NCBI GenBank assembly: GCA_964036275.1
Contig: OZ038436.1
Location: 15,899,904 to 15,963,903 of the forward strand
Direction: 5' to 3'
Source: Litoditis marina
Lineage: Eukaryota; Nematoda; Chromadorea; Rhabditida; Rhabditidae
Length of the DNA stretch: 64,000 nt
The position numbers were made by a program, and so were the translations under genes. Shown here piece by piece: positions 1 through 12,100 of the stretch. Positions within the stretch are counted from its first letter, which is position 1. Each line of letters begins with the position of its first letter. The notes under the pieces are model-generated. The model saw only the letters and a list, made by a program, of their open reading frames with translations. It made no database searches and had not been told where the DNA came from.

Positions 1-409
1 TACAAAAAATCTCACTTTCTTACAATTGATCTGACTTTCTTAGAATCAGTCTTTCCAGATTTTTCACCGGTTAGTCCCATGAGATATGTTATAGTTACTT
101 ATGACTACAGTTGAACAGATTAACTTTGTAAATTTTTTCGTGTTCTAGTGTTGGTTTATTTTGAAATCATCCATGTTTCCTTTACGATTCAACCATCCTA
201 CTTCATATAACAATAACATTCTTAGATACAGTAGGTTTAACTGTTCAGTTTCTTGGGTAGCTTACTTTTTTTAGAGCTGTCGGGAACCTTTGTATGAAAA
301 AAGTCAAACATATTAAGTGGATGAAAACCAGATAATTGAAAAAAAGGTGACGAAACAAATAGTTTGATCATGAGTACTTCCGAATCTTTGTTTCAGAAAT
401 TTTTTTCAG
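1..409 (+). other. Intron sequence of transporter gene 1, no exon seen
   Basis: This AT-rich stretch ends in a TTTTTTCAG acceptor at 401-409 that opens the first visible exon of transporter gene 1. No homologue of exons 1-3 of the other two copies is present, so the 5' part of the gene lies before the window or has been lost. I see nothing else here. Confidence 0.6.
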
Positions 410-3400
410 GGATTTAAAGTGGAACTCGATGAGACCTCAGACTTTTGGGCAAAAAAACTCCTTGGATTCGCTCTCATATGTAAGCTTCTGAGTCTTTAAA
501 AAAACGAAAAGCCTCATTCCGATAATTCCAATCCTAGCTTAACCCCGACTCTAGATTTGCAGTGAGTAGGTGTCAATTTTGGGGTTTGATGTGTGAGATT
601 TTGCTTTAAAATCATTACTACAAATCGTTGAAACATATAGAATATTCTAATTTTCGTGATAGTTTTACAATAAATGTTCCGAAAACTCGAATTTGCTTGC
701 ATTCCACGCTTCCAGGGTTCCTGATGTTCCTCAACTTTTTCTCCCTCAAAACCTTCGTCTCTCGCTTCCAAATCGCAGCTACACTCGCAAAAGTGGCTGC
801 AACTGCTCTCGTAGTTGGAACTGGCTTCTATTTTTTGGTCTTCAAAGGTATAGTCACACCTAAAATCGATTCATACTCTGACGCTGGAGTTTTACAACGT
901 ACGATCTCCAACTTTTATGAGTATGCCAACCGTTTCTTCAAGACTCAATCAATTTCTCGTTGATTTTACAACATTAACAAACATAAACCAAACTCAAGTA
1001 TTGGCAGGAACCTCGCTCAAATACTAGAATCTAATATCAGAAATGAGTGTGGAACCTGCGTGTGTAATATCAAAGTAGAATCGAAAAAAACAATTTTTTT
1101 TATCACAGATTACTCATCATTTTTTAATCCAAATTACAACTTACAGGTGAAACGCAGAACTTGAAAGATCCTTTCCACGACACAAAGTTCACGATCGGAA
1201 GTTTTGTGAATGCCCTGTTTGCCGGACTGTACTCCTACGATGGATGGGATATTCTCAACTTCGGAGCTGGGGAGATCGACAATCCACGAAGGTACACACT
1301 ACAAACTTCCTCAAAAGCAATCTCAGTTCGGAAAGATGAAGTTCTTGTGGGGGTATAACTATAACATCAGTTCTCCGCTTTTTGCCTACCCATTTTTCGG
1401 TTAGCCTAGTTGGTATTGGTTGGTATTGGTAACCTAAGTCAAAAACATCTGTTACTTCCCAATCAAGAAAATAGTCTAGGTCTTGAGTATCGAAAACGAC
1501 GAACATTGAATTTGACAAATTTGGAGCAAATGTTTTTTCTTCTTCAGAAACATGCCTCTGGCTATCGTGATTGGAATGACCTCCATCGCCGGAATATATG
1601 TGGTGGTCAATATTTCGTACTTCACTATCTTGTCGGTTCCTGATCTACTCAAAAGTCCGGCTGTGGCAATGGTGAGAATTACGATGTTGTTATGAGGCCG
1701 TATTCGAAAATAAAAAATTCTGATAAGATCTGAACCTGCGTCTCCCCAAACATAGATATTTCTCCCATAGATAAGTTAGAGAAAAATTTAGTGCGGAGTT
1801 CACCAGAAATGCCTTCTGGACCAAGTTTGAAGGCTGTTTAACACACAAACAAAGATCGATAAAACGTCGACTCAACCTCAATAGTCCTCAATCGTTTTTA
1901 CCTCTTTCAATGTTTTCAGACGTTCGCCAACGAATCGCTCGGCCAGGCTGCCTTCATCATGCCCATATTCGTGGCTATTCTTCTGATTGGTTCTTTGAAC
2001 GGAACCATGTTCTCTGCCAGCAGGTTAGTAGGTGGTGAAGATATAGAGCACGGAAAACCGGAGAATGTTTGCTACTTTTACCCTAGCGTCGTTCATCAAG
2101 TTTTCGATTGAATGTTGAATCATTAAAGTTTTTTGTTGAACCTAGCTAGCTATGTTATCTTGTAGAAACTCAAGATTCAATATTTCAAGATTTATTAGCT
2201 GGGTCACATAAACGAATTCGCAGAACTGACCACCTTTCGAGAACATTTCAAGATTTAAAAACTGCCCCCAAGTTTTGAAAACTCACTTTACCAGTGTGTA
2301 AGCATGTTATCTGTTATTCATGTTATTTGTTATTTGTTATGATATCTGGTACTTCCGAAAACAACTTTACGGATGTGCTAGAAGTGTGATTCAAGGGCCT
2401 CGAATTATAACAGTGCCAAAAGCACTTTTAGAACTGAATCTTTCTCTCTGAGTCTAAACAACTGTATTTTTACAGCCAACACACTTGTTCCACTAGTATT
2501 CTGTTTCAGATACCTCCAGGCCGTTTCTAAGGAGGGTCACTTGCCATCGGCCATCAGTGGAATCAACCCCATCACCGACTCTCCCAGAGTTGCTCTATTT
2601 GTGCACGTGAGTATTTCACGAACTGTAATTAAACAATAAGCGTAGTGAGTGTTTTAAGTCGAGAGAAAGTATACACCGTTTCACGTTTCTTGTATCCGAA
2701 ACCAATCACCATATACCTAGAAATGTTAGAGTGAACGTTTCCCATATAAAATACAGAAGTTTCGAACTGTTTTCGGATTCCGTTAGGGTGATAAAACTAC
2801 AAACGTTATAAAGCTTTCCATAAATTGTATTATTAAAACGTTGGTCCGGAAATTTCACAACAGACAAACTTATTTGAAGGTGTTGATAGCAATGATCATT
2901 TCTTTCGCTGGAAACTTGGACAACTTGATCAACTACGTGGCTTTTGCTCAATGGTCTCAGAGGGCATTCACAATGGCTGCTTTGATCTGGATCAGAATCA
3001 GGTTTGTAAAAATTGAAAAGTAAAAAGTGAAAGGTTGAATGGTTTTTCGTACGCCCTTATCGTCTAATGAATCGCTTGATGTACCAGCAGGTAAAGGGCT
3101 CAAACGATGAATTCGGAAATGATAGTTTTATAAATGGTGTGCTCGAATCGGACACATTTATCTCTGATGATCGAAAGTCATGCTTTTCGATAGACGATAA
3201 ATGAATCGATGAATAAAATCAATGTTTGCAGGCATATCCCGGTGCACCCCGAGGGCATAAAAATGCCCCTCATCATGCCACTTGTTTTCTGCTTTGTTTG
3301 CAGCACACTGGTAAGTACATTCTTTCGTATATGTGTCTCCTTCCGACATACTGTATTTCATAGTTGAGTGAATTAAATTGAACAAAACTCTCATTCAACC

Positions 3401-5279
3401 TCTTTGTGGTGATTGGCATCAAATGAGTTAAACGTCGTTTTCCGGGCAAAGTCTTCAGAAAAATGCAAATTTTTACACAGTTTTAGAGTAGGAAAGAAAA
3501 TCCACTAGTAATGCCATTGTAATGTGGAAATGTGTAATAGAGCCTTGTTCGTTAAAGACGGTCTGAGAGGAACCAAATCTCGTGACTTGCGCTCCAAAGT
3601 TAATTCATTTGCTCCAAAGCGAATTCTAACCGTGGATGAATCGTGGTTGAATAATCCGCAGAACATCAACAAATCAGTTTTTGTAGCCCATTTGCATTGA
3701 AGCGACGAAATTATCCGTGGAGCGCAAGGCACGAGATTCGGTTCCTGTCAGACCATACTTAACATATGTGTATTGATTGCAGGTAATAGTGACTATCGTA
3801 GAGAACTTCGGAGAGGCCGCAGTAGGAATGAGTAAGTTCTTATGACACACTTGAAAACATCCCAAACATCTATGGAAACTTATATTCTGTTAAAAAGTAA
3901 CAGAAGGTTCCGAGTAGCACCATTCCCAACACCATTTTTGTCATTTTGTTTTCTGTTGATTGTTTTCAACTGAGATGACACGATCCAATAAACACTGCTA
4001 TCATGACAGCTTGACCTTTCATTGTCGACATACCCAAGTTAGTCACGAGAAAGTTCAACTGTTCACTATATGAGTCCACATTTTCTGAACATACGACCCA
4101 GCTCTTCTCTATCATTATGCTATTTGCACCTTACAGCAATGAGAACTTCATAACGTTTACGAGGGTGTATGAACAAGAACATTTTAAGTCTAGGGTTGTT
4201 CCACTGTCATTTTAACTCTTTCAGGTATATTGCTTGGCGGTTTCATCGTGTACATGTTGTTCGTGTTCGACCGAACGCTTCCATCTTTGGAGAGTTACCG
4301 AGTACTGACCGGATCGATAAACAGTCAGTTGTTAACTATATCGTATTCAAATACGACTGACGCAAATAGTACGCAAACACGAGAGTACTCAGGTTGGGAT
4401 GAAGGTGTCGCGAATATCGATCAGACGTTCTCTGAACTGTTGGAAGATTCTTAGCAAACGGAAAAGGCCAGTTTCGTGTAATAGCGTGTGGATGAAAAAG
4501 ATGCAAAGGGTGTGCTTCTCTCAATTCCAGTCGTCGTGTTTCATCGAATTATCCACAGTAGGTGTGGATGTTATTTTTTATTGATCGATGAGCCAGTATA
4601 GAAGATAACGATTGAGGTGTACATCTGTAAACCCTTCTTTTGTCTTGAATCCTGTCTAGAACGCAATAAATGTCAAACTGAAAACACTGCAGAACGAACT
4701 ATGGCCGTGTCTGCCTATTTTACTTCCCTCGCTTACTATAACCATCCACGTTTCCAGACAAGACGACCAAGGTAGCTCAGATCATCTTTGACATCATGCC
4801 AGAACATGGCTCAGAGGAGGACGCGGCCAGGGCTATCGGGGGCGCAACTAAGAACACGGATAAGGTACACACAAAGTTGAAAGGGCTGTTCCTGTTTCTA
4901 AAGAAAAAAGCTGGCACAGTAACAGGTTAAAAAGGGCTAGGCTCCCCTCACCTTTACCCAAGTGGTAGAAGTCCCTCATAAACTTCTAGAGAAGAGATTT
5001 TTCACAATATCTCTCCAACATGGTTCTAGAACAGAATTGGGAGAACGTAGGTAGTTAGTATGGTCATACATAGTGTACTCGATCCCAACCAAACAGAACC
5101 ATTGAAAAAGTTATTCCATATTCATCTTTCGATCTCACACGTGGTTGATACATGTTGTATTCTTCTGTCCAATTCTAATTTGAACTTTTCAGATACATGC
5201 CACCCTACCGGATGAAATACCCCCAGTGGAAAGTTGGAAGGAAAAGGAATCTGACGAATCTTCTATAACAAAGCTTTAA
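410..5279 (+). CDS. SLC7-family amino acid transporter, tandem copy 1 (5' partial)
   Basis: Membrane amino acid transporter of the SLC7 light-chain / nematode AAT family. Visible exons, numbered by alignment with copies 2 and 3: 410-479 (exon 4), 716-847, 1147-1291, 1548-1671, 1920-2023, 2510-2606, 2880-3001, 3232-3310, 3783-3831, 4225-4323, 4758-4864, 5193-5279. They join in one frame to about 404 residues ending at TAA. Recognisable pieces are the TM-segment exon with YSYDGWDILNF (a strongly conserved SLC7 stretch), FIMPIFVAILLIGSLNGTMFSAS and YLQAVSKEGHLPSAISG. The loop corresponding to the heavy-chain-linking cysteine of LAT-type transporters (exon 4) contains no Cys. The C-terminus is ITKL, a class I PDZ-ligand form. 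Exon 7 is clearly more diverged from copies 2 and 3 than those are from each other, while exons 11-15 are close to copy 2. Substrate cannot be told from sequence. Confidence 0.85.
3560..3754. repeat. Palindromic MITE-like element
   Basis: About 195 bp in the intron of transporter copy 1 between 3310 and 3783. The two ends are imperfect inverted repeats of about 37 bp (GGTCTGAGAGGAACC at 3560 against GGTTCCTGTCAGACC ending at 3754). It has no coding potential. No clear target-site duplication is visible. Confidence 0.65.
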
Positions 5280-6138
5280 CATGTTTTTTACTTGTACATA
5301 ACTTTGTTTCGCACATTATAAATAATTTTTATATTGAAATTATTGAAGACTGGAGTTGTTTTCCAAACGAGAAAAACGAGAAAAGCAGACCACGCGCGCA
5401 AAGAACAAAACAACAAATTGAAATAAAAATCTCTGGCGAGAAAGAAGACAATTTATACTGAATTACGATAGGAAATGAGCAGTAATTCAAAATGAGAATG
5501 AAAAGACTTCACGGGTACAAAAAATCTAGTTCTCTACAGAACCAGAGTAGAGAAACACCGACCTAACGCGAAAGCCAGTTTTTGTAGTCTGGTGTCATAA
5601 ACTTGCTCTTTTATGCCTCAAATTAGTTATTTGTATAGTACGCAAACTTCAGTTCTTATTATACTTTTGTATGAATATTAAATCTATGTTGAAACATTAT
5701 TTCAGTTTATGTTCTTTGTGCATGGTCAGAAATCAAAACATTTGCTGAACAATGCGAACACTTTCTATGGTCTTTTATGAATCATTCCGACTCCGCCATA
5801 TTTATATTATAGCAGCGAAACACAAGCATTTAAGTTATTTCTCAAATTCTGTCGCTGGGATCCACATTTTGTTGGCTCGACTAATGTTCGTGCACTTTGT
5901 AGTCTGGTCCGCAGTGAACGGATTTTTCGTTTTAGTTAGACTTTTGCAACAAAATATTTGTTGATGTATTACACGATATGGTTGGTAAAAACTGTTTTCA
6001 TTCCAGAAAACTTGAAATCCCTCTGGTAATCTTAAAAGCTTGATGTTAAATAATTCAGAAGCATTGTTAGTTTTGCCAAATACAGACTTAAACATTCACG
6101 GCGTTTTAAGTACAACCCAATCGAATGTTTCAGGGGTA
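5280..6138. other. Spacer between transporter copies 1 and 2
   Basis: The first 300 bp (5280-5590) closely match the sequence just after copy 2 (16777-17090). The last part (about 5640-6138) closely matches the sequence before copy 3 (about 20310-20824), including a block around 5725-5800 and 20395-20480. The spacer therefore holds the 3' flank of one gene type and the promoter region of another, and it lacks the retroelement found in the second spacer. The upstream region is presumably where the promoter lies; no core motif is obvious. Confidence 0.7.
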
Positions 6139-6141
6139 ATG
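6126..6141 (+). promoter_or_regulatory. Probable spliced-leader (trans-splice) acceptor and start of transporter copy 2
   Basis: A TGTTTCAG acceptor ends at 6133, five bases before the ATG at 6139, and no matching upstream donor is evident. In nematodes this is the usual form of an SL1 trans-splice site. The same arrangement is conserved before copy 3 (acceptor ending at 20819, ATG at 20825), which is why I start the protein at 6139 and not at the in-frame ATG at 6040. Confidence 0.6.
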
Positions 6142-9100
6142 TCCGACGATGGTGCCTCCTCTCGGAAGAAGAGTTCTTCTTCTCTCGCCCCTTCAGAAGT
6201 CGTTGAGACGGGTGGCAGAAGCGAGAAGATGGGGCTTCTGGGGGCCATCTCCTACATCGTCGGAAACATCGTCGGATCCGGAATATTCATCACACCCACC
6301 AGCATATACAAAGATGTGAACTCGGTTGGTATAGTATATTTCACACTTTCATCGACCCCAAGTATACGATTGTTTCCATTTTTAAGAATTGAGGCAAACT
6401 TAATAAAACTGCTGAACAGAGAAACCCACAATAATTACTTACTTTTTCTCGAGTTCAAGATTCAAGTGACTACTCCGCTTTCAACTCTCAAAGGGACCGT
6501 TTCTCTACAATTTGGATCGATTAAAAAACATGAAATCTCAAGATACTGCTTTGATAATGTACTGCTGGTCCCTTACTATCACACAGAAAAAGAAAATTGA
6601 AAATCAGTCGTGAACTAAGCCTTTTATGAGTCAAACCATCTTCAGGGTTACTGTATTGAAAAACTTTTGGTCAAATTATGAAATCGGTTTTAATACACAC
6701 AATCTCAATCTTAACTAAAAGCAAAAAGGCATAGATAACTAAAACACTTTAAAACATGTCAATTTTTGAGTCATAGAATTTATAATACGTTTTACGGACG
6801 TTTTGCGGACAATTTGTGTGCGTCTCCATGAAAATGTGGTACGTGCTGTGGCTTCCGTGTTGTTGCCGTTTTCAAATTTGCACAAAAACGACCCAAGTTA
6901 CGGAATATTCACTAATTCTGACTGTTTCGTTCATGTTTCGTCTCCATGAGTCCATTGATAACCTAAATTATCAAATTAAAGAGGTACGGTCCCTTAAAAT
7001 GTTGCACTAGATGAATTAAATGGAACTCACGGAAATGATAAAGACATAAAAATGTCACTGCCAAACTGTACGATAACTAAAACTTGGTATTGCTGGAACC
7101 TCAAACCTTGCTTGTGCAAAAATCGGAATTTTAGAATAAAAAATCTTTCAGGTAGGACTCTCTTTGATAGTATGGGTTCTGGCGGCCTTCATTTCCATGT
7201 TGGGCTCCTTTTGCTATGTGGAATTAGGGACCTCCATCAGAATGTCTGGAGGAGACTTCGCCTATATGTGCTTCATGAAATGGTAGCATCTTTCTATATA
7301 AAACCACCTAAAATAAACCTAAGCGTTATCAAATCTAATAAAAGAAGATACATCAAAAACTAAAATACCAAAAAATTAAAACAATTTTTTAATCAGGCCT
7401 TTCTGGTGTGAGTATAAAAACGTATGTACGTGTAAAAACGCAAAAATTGTACGTGATACTGGACTGGCCGTATTGATATATTATCGCAAGCAAGTGCAAG
7501 CAATATATGACTCATACCTTGCTTATTTTTGTCAGAGAATTGTGAAAAATTGACCTCGAAAGACATTCGGATAAATGTTCTCCGTGAAAGACATTAGTTT
7601 TCACAGGGAAATTCATCAAAACTGAGCTCACATTTTAGTCAAATCGTTCATTTGTCTTCTAGGTATCCGGTCGCATTTTCTTTCATGTGTATTGGGTGTT
7701 TCATTGGCTTCCCCGCCATATTAGCTATCCAGGCACAAACTTTCGCTGAATACGTCTTTGCCGTGAGTTTGGGACAGAGATGCCGATTTTCTAAAGGTCC
7801 CATTCCAATGTCCCAATGTTCCGATGTCTATTTCGAAGCCTCAATGTATCAATGTCTCGTTTCAATGTCCCGGTGTCTCGTTTCCATGCGTGGCTGAGAC
7901 TGTACATTAGGCAGAGAGTGCAAGACAACAGTGTGAGAGAGTGTGTAGGACTATGAAACGAGACGTTAAGAAATTGGGACATTGAAATGAAATATTGGGA
8001 CATTGGGACCTTTAGAGAATCAGCCCCAGAGTCTCTCGACTGAATTTACTAGTATAGTTTTTAGTCTGTTATCTTGAGTGTTTCGCAGTGAGAAAGAAAG
8101 AAGCATGACATGACGTATTCTCTGCGAAACTTTTAACTGAAAACTAAATTGGGTTTCATATGTCCAGGTCGAACGATTGTCAATGCTTTTCAGGGATTCA
8201 AAGTGGAACTCGACCCAACCTCTGACTTTTGGGCGAAAAAACTTCTCGGACTCGCTCTCATGTGTGAGATTCATTGAGCTTAGCAATTAAGAAAAACACT
8301 TAAAACCCATTTGCGCTCTGGTATGCTTCAATTAATGGCTGAAATGTATATTTCAAAATACAAGGCACTTTATGGGACGGTGGTGCTCCTCGACTGTTCT
8401 CCAGATTTCAAGGTCTCTGCATGCTTTCAATATCTCTTCACCACGGATGGTGGCAGGGCAGACACAAACTCTTCTGCCTGCGGTATTATAACTACGGACT
8501 GCTTCAACCTACTCATCTCTCCATCGGAGATAATAACATCATTCAGACACGACCAAGGGCCATCGGGATTGAGGCATGTGGGCCATTCTGTGAGCAAACA
8601 TCAATTCATTTGATTCTGCGAAGAACGGCACTTGGGAGGCAATCTTGTATTTGTTGGTTTTCATTCTTTTGCACGACTCGAGAACGTTCGATATTGTTTT
8701 TTGACAATGCCCAGGATTCACTGCCATATGCCTGTCTCGGTAGGAATACAGCATCAAAAATCGTCGCATTGTATCTCATGGGAAACGACGGAGTCTTCAG
8801 TATATGACGGTACTCGTTTAACGCGGAACATGCTGCGAAAATTCGTCGGCTCAGTTATACGTTCCAGTTGGCTTCCACGGAGGGATCGACATCAAGATAT
8901 TTGACTGTACTTTTGGACGGCCGGACATGGTCATGATATTTCAGCGGCGTCGCATCTTTCTCATTGTTCATGTACTCACATTTGTATGAATTCATCTTGA
9001 GACCGACTGGCAAGTCGTCTCGGATTATTCCATCATTCTTCGGAGGATCTTCTTGTTTGGAGCAAATATCATCTTATAATCCGCAAGGAGGCGGTGGCTC

Positions 9101-12100
9101 AGAAAACGACCACCCACTTTCAGTCCTTTCTCTTCCCAGTCCAATTTCCGGAGAGCGACATCGAGCACGGTGGTGAATAGCCGCGGAGAGATAACATCTC
9201 CTTGTCGAGCTCCTTGATAAACTTCAATCGGAACTTTGGAACTGTTTACTTCTATTGTTGGTGACAAACTTTTGTAGATTGCTTTCAAAAGCAAGATTAG
9301 TTCTGAATGAATACCGATGAGTTGCAGTGATGATCATGTTGCGTCGTGGTGTAGACTATCGAAAGCCTTTGCCAGATAGAAGAAGCAAAAGAAGGCAGGG
9401 GTTCTATATACTCTGCGATGTTCAATGACTTGTCGGATTTTATGGATGTTGTCTGCTGTGCCATACTTCTGCATATATGCCCTATCATTTCGTTTTTGGA
9501 GATAAATTTTGTTGTTTTTTCGTCGAAACTCGTAAATTATGGAGATGAAACCACAAAAATGACTTGGTTGTTGTTATAGAAAAAATACTGTAAGCAAATA
9601 TGATTCATTGTCTCAAAACGTTTTTTTTTCTCTAGTTTTCAGGGTTCCTAATGTTCATCAACTTTTTCTCCCTAAAAACCTTCGTCTCTCGCTTCCAAAT
9701 CGCCGCTACACTGGCAAAAGTGGGTGCAACTGCACTTGTGATTGGAACGGGATTATATTTTCTGGTCGTGAAAGGTACACTTATACTTGACACGTCAGGG
9801 GTACAGACAAAACGTACCACTGTTTTCTTCTTTTCTTTATGAAGTTGACTAGTTCACTTGTTAGATCTGGGCTTTCCCTTCTTTTGCTAATGACGCCTGT
9901 GACCACCAAACATTTTGTGATCTCCATCGATATTGTCCAAACTGGTTCTCTAAATCATAGTTTTATATTAGAGCGATAAGGTCGTCACAAATCGAGTTCA
10001 CGAAAAGCCGACCGTGATGTTAAAAATGAGATAGGTGAAGTGCCTGTGCTTAGTTATTGCGATATCTTCACTAAAAGAAGGTTCAGACTTTGGAGTAAAT
10101 CTGGAGTTTTCCAATCAAATCATGAATAGATCTTACAATGAATAGGATGTATGTAATGTACGGAGTATAACTGAGAAAATTACCAGTACTCTGAAGTTAA
10201 GTTGTTTACCAAGGTTCGCCGAGAACCCAAGTTGTAAATCAAGGATCAGACTTTTTACCGACAACTTGGTGCACAATTGTGCACCAATCTTTGATTTCAC
10301 AACTTGATATCAACTAGTGACCAATTTGGTGCGGCGAACCTTGGTAAACAACTCGGTGTTTAACTTCAGAGTAGCCAGTAGCTACTGCTCTAGAATTTGG
10401 CGGCGAGTCGCCGGCGACATGGAGGGGTCGGCAGAGTGTCGCCGGAGGGTCGCCTGCGGTTATTTTCAGGTCGTTGATTCTGGATAAGATATATGTTTAT
10501 CAGATACGTATACTTGTAGTTTTTAGGTGGGGGACATGTTTATACATGAACAATGAAGCCGTGAATCTCATCTTGTCTATTTCTGGCGACGATAAGTATA
10601 TACAACATTTTTATTCTCTGTAAAATTACCAGTTCCGGTATCTGATTACTATATAGAACGTTTAGTGTGAAGAACCTTAAAAAAATCGCAGGCGACCCGC
10701 CGGCGACACTCTGCCGACCCCTCCATGTCGCCGGCGAGTCGCCGCCAAATTCTAGAGTGAGTAGCGATGTTAAGCACAGAGCGAGAACGACTGGTACAAT
10801 GATACATGTTCCATTTTCAATCAATTCTCGCTCCGTGCTCACAGTATTATCGTGATTCGTTTGTGACTTCAGGCGAAACGGGCCAATTGAAGGAACCGTT
10901 CGAAGGTTCCACCTTCACGGCGGGAAGTTTTGTTAGTGCCCTGTTCGCCGGACTGTATTCCTACGATGGATGGGATATTCTAAACCTCGCAGCTGGAGAG
11001 ATCGAAAATCCACGAAGGTACAAACTACATACCTATAGCAAATGAGAGGATCTTCGTTGTAGTCTGATCTCGATTATCGCCGAAGATATTGAATTCCAAT
11101 CGTAAAACATAGGGATCAACTACAAACAAAGTGAAACATACATCGTATAATCCTTCTTTGGAAAGAGCAAACCCTAAATAGCTGTTGCTCTGAGAAAGGC
11201 GCGGGTATACCGTACGTCTCACTTTGTGCTGTGCAAGAACAAATATAGACGATTGGTCAACAACGCTGCTTTGAACCCAGTTGGTGGAGTGGTTAGCGCC
11301 CGAGTCTCCAAAACGTTCAGGGCCGGTTAAAGTCTCACATGAGACTGATAATTTAAAAATTCGTTGTGGTTTCAGAAACATGCCTCGAGCAATTGTGATC
11401 GGAATGGTTTCAATAGCCGCCATTTATGTTATGGTAAACGTCTCCTTATTCACGGTTCTGTCTGCACAGTACCTGTCGGATAGCAAGGCTGTCGCTATGG
11501 TGAGCAAACCACAAAAAAAGATCTTCCACAATTCCCAGTTGATCGGCCAATCAGTAGCAGCGTCGACGAAAGAGTGTGCAGATCAGAGAGGCGCAGGTTG
11601 TCTCAGCCTGTCTGCGGTCTCATTGACTTCCATGCTCTCTCAATCGCAGAAAATTGACGCAAATCGTTCAGAGAAGTCTCACTGTTATCACAGGTACAGA
11701 CAGATTGGATTGTTTAAGGTACGTTCTAACTGGATTGTAGTTTAATCTGGCAGCGCACAGTCACTAGCGAAAGTTTGTGTAAATAATCAAAAGACAAAAA
11801 CAAAGGTAGTAACGTGATAGAAAACCACTATGGACACAACAAAAGAACGAGGTTTCAATTTATATAGAAATACAAAATAGAAAGACTACAGAAGATACAC
11901 GGAAACGCAACCAAGAACTAGAAAACAAACACGAAGAGATACGAACTAATTGAAAACTACAGACTGCCCGTCTTAATTGCCTCAGCTTTGATAATGCACC
12001 AGGCGTTGACTGTGACGACAATACTTACTTAATTATTACTACGACGGTAATAAATACACACAATCCAATATCTGAACAGCACACCTAGCAAAAAATACCC

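Noticed and set aside
6040..6138. N-terminal extension of transporter copy 2 from an upstream ATG
   Set aside because: The TTTCAG acceptor next to the ATG at 6139 and its conservation in copy 3 favour the downstream start.
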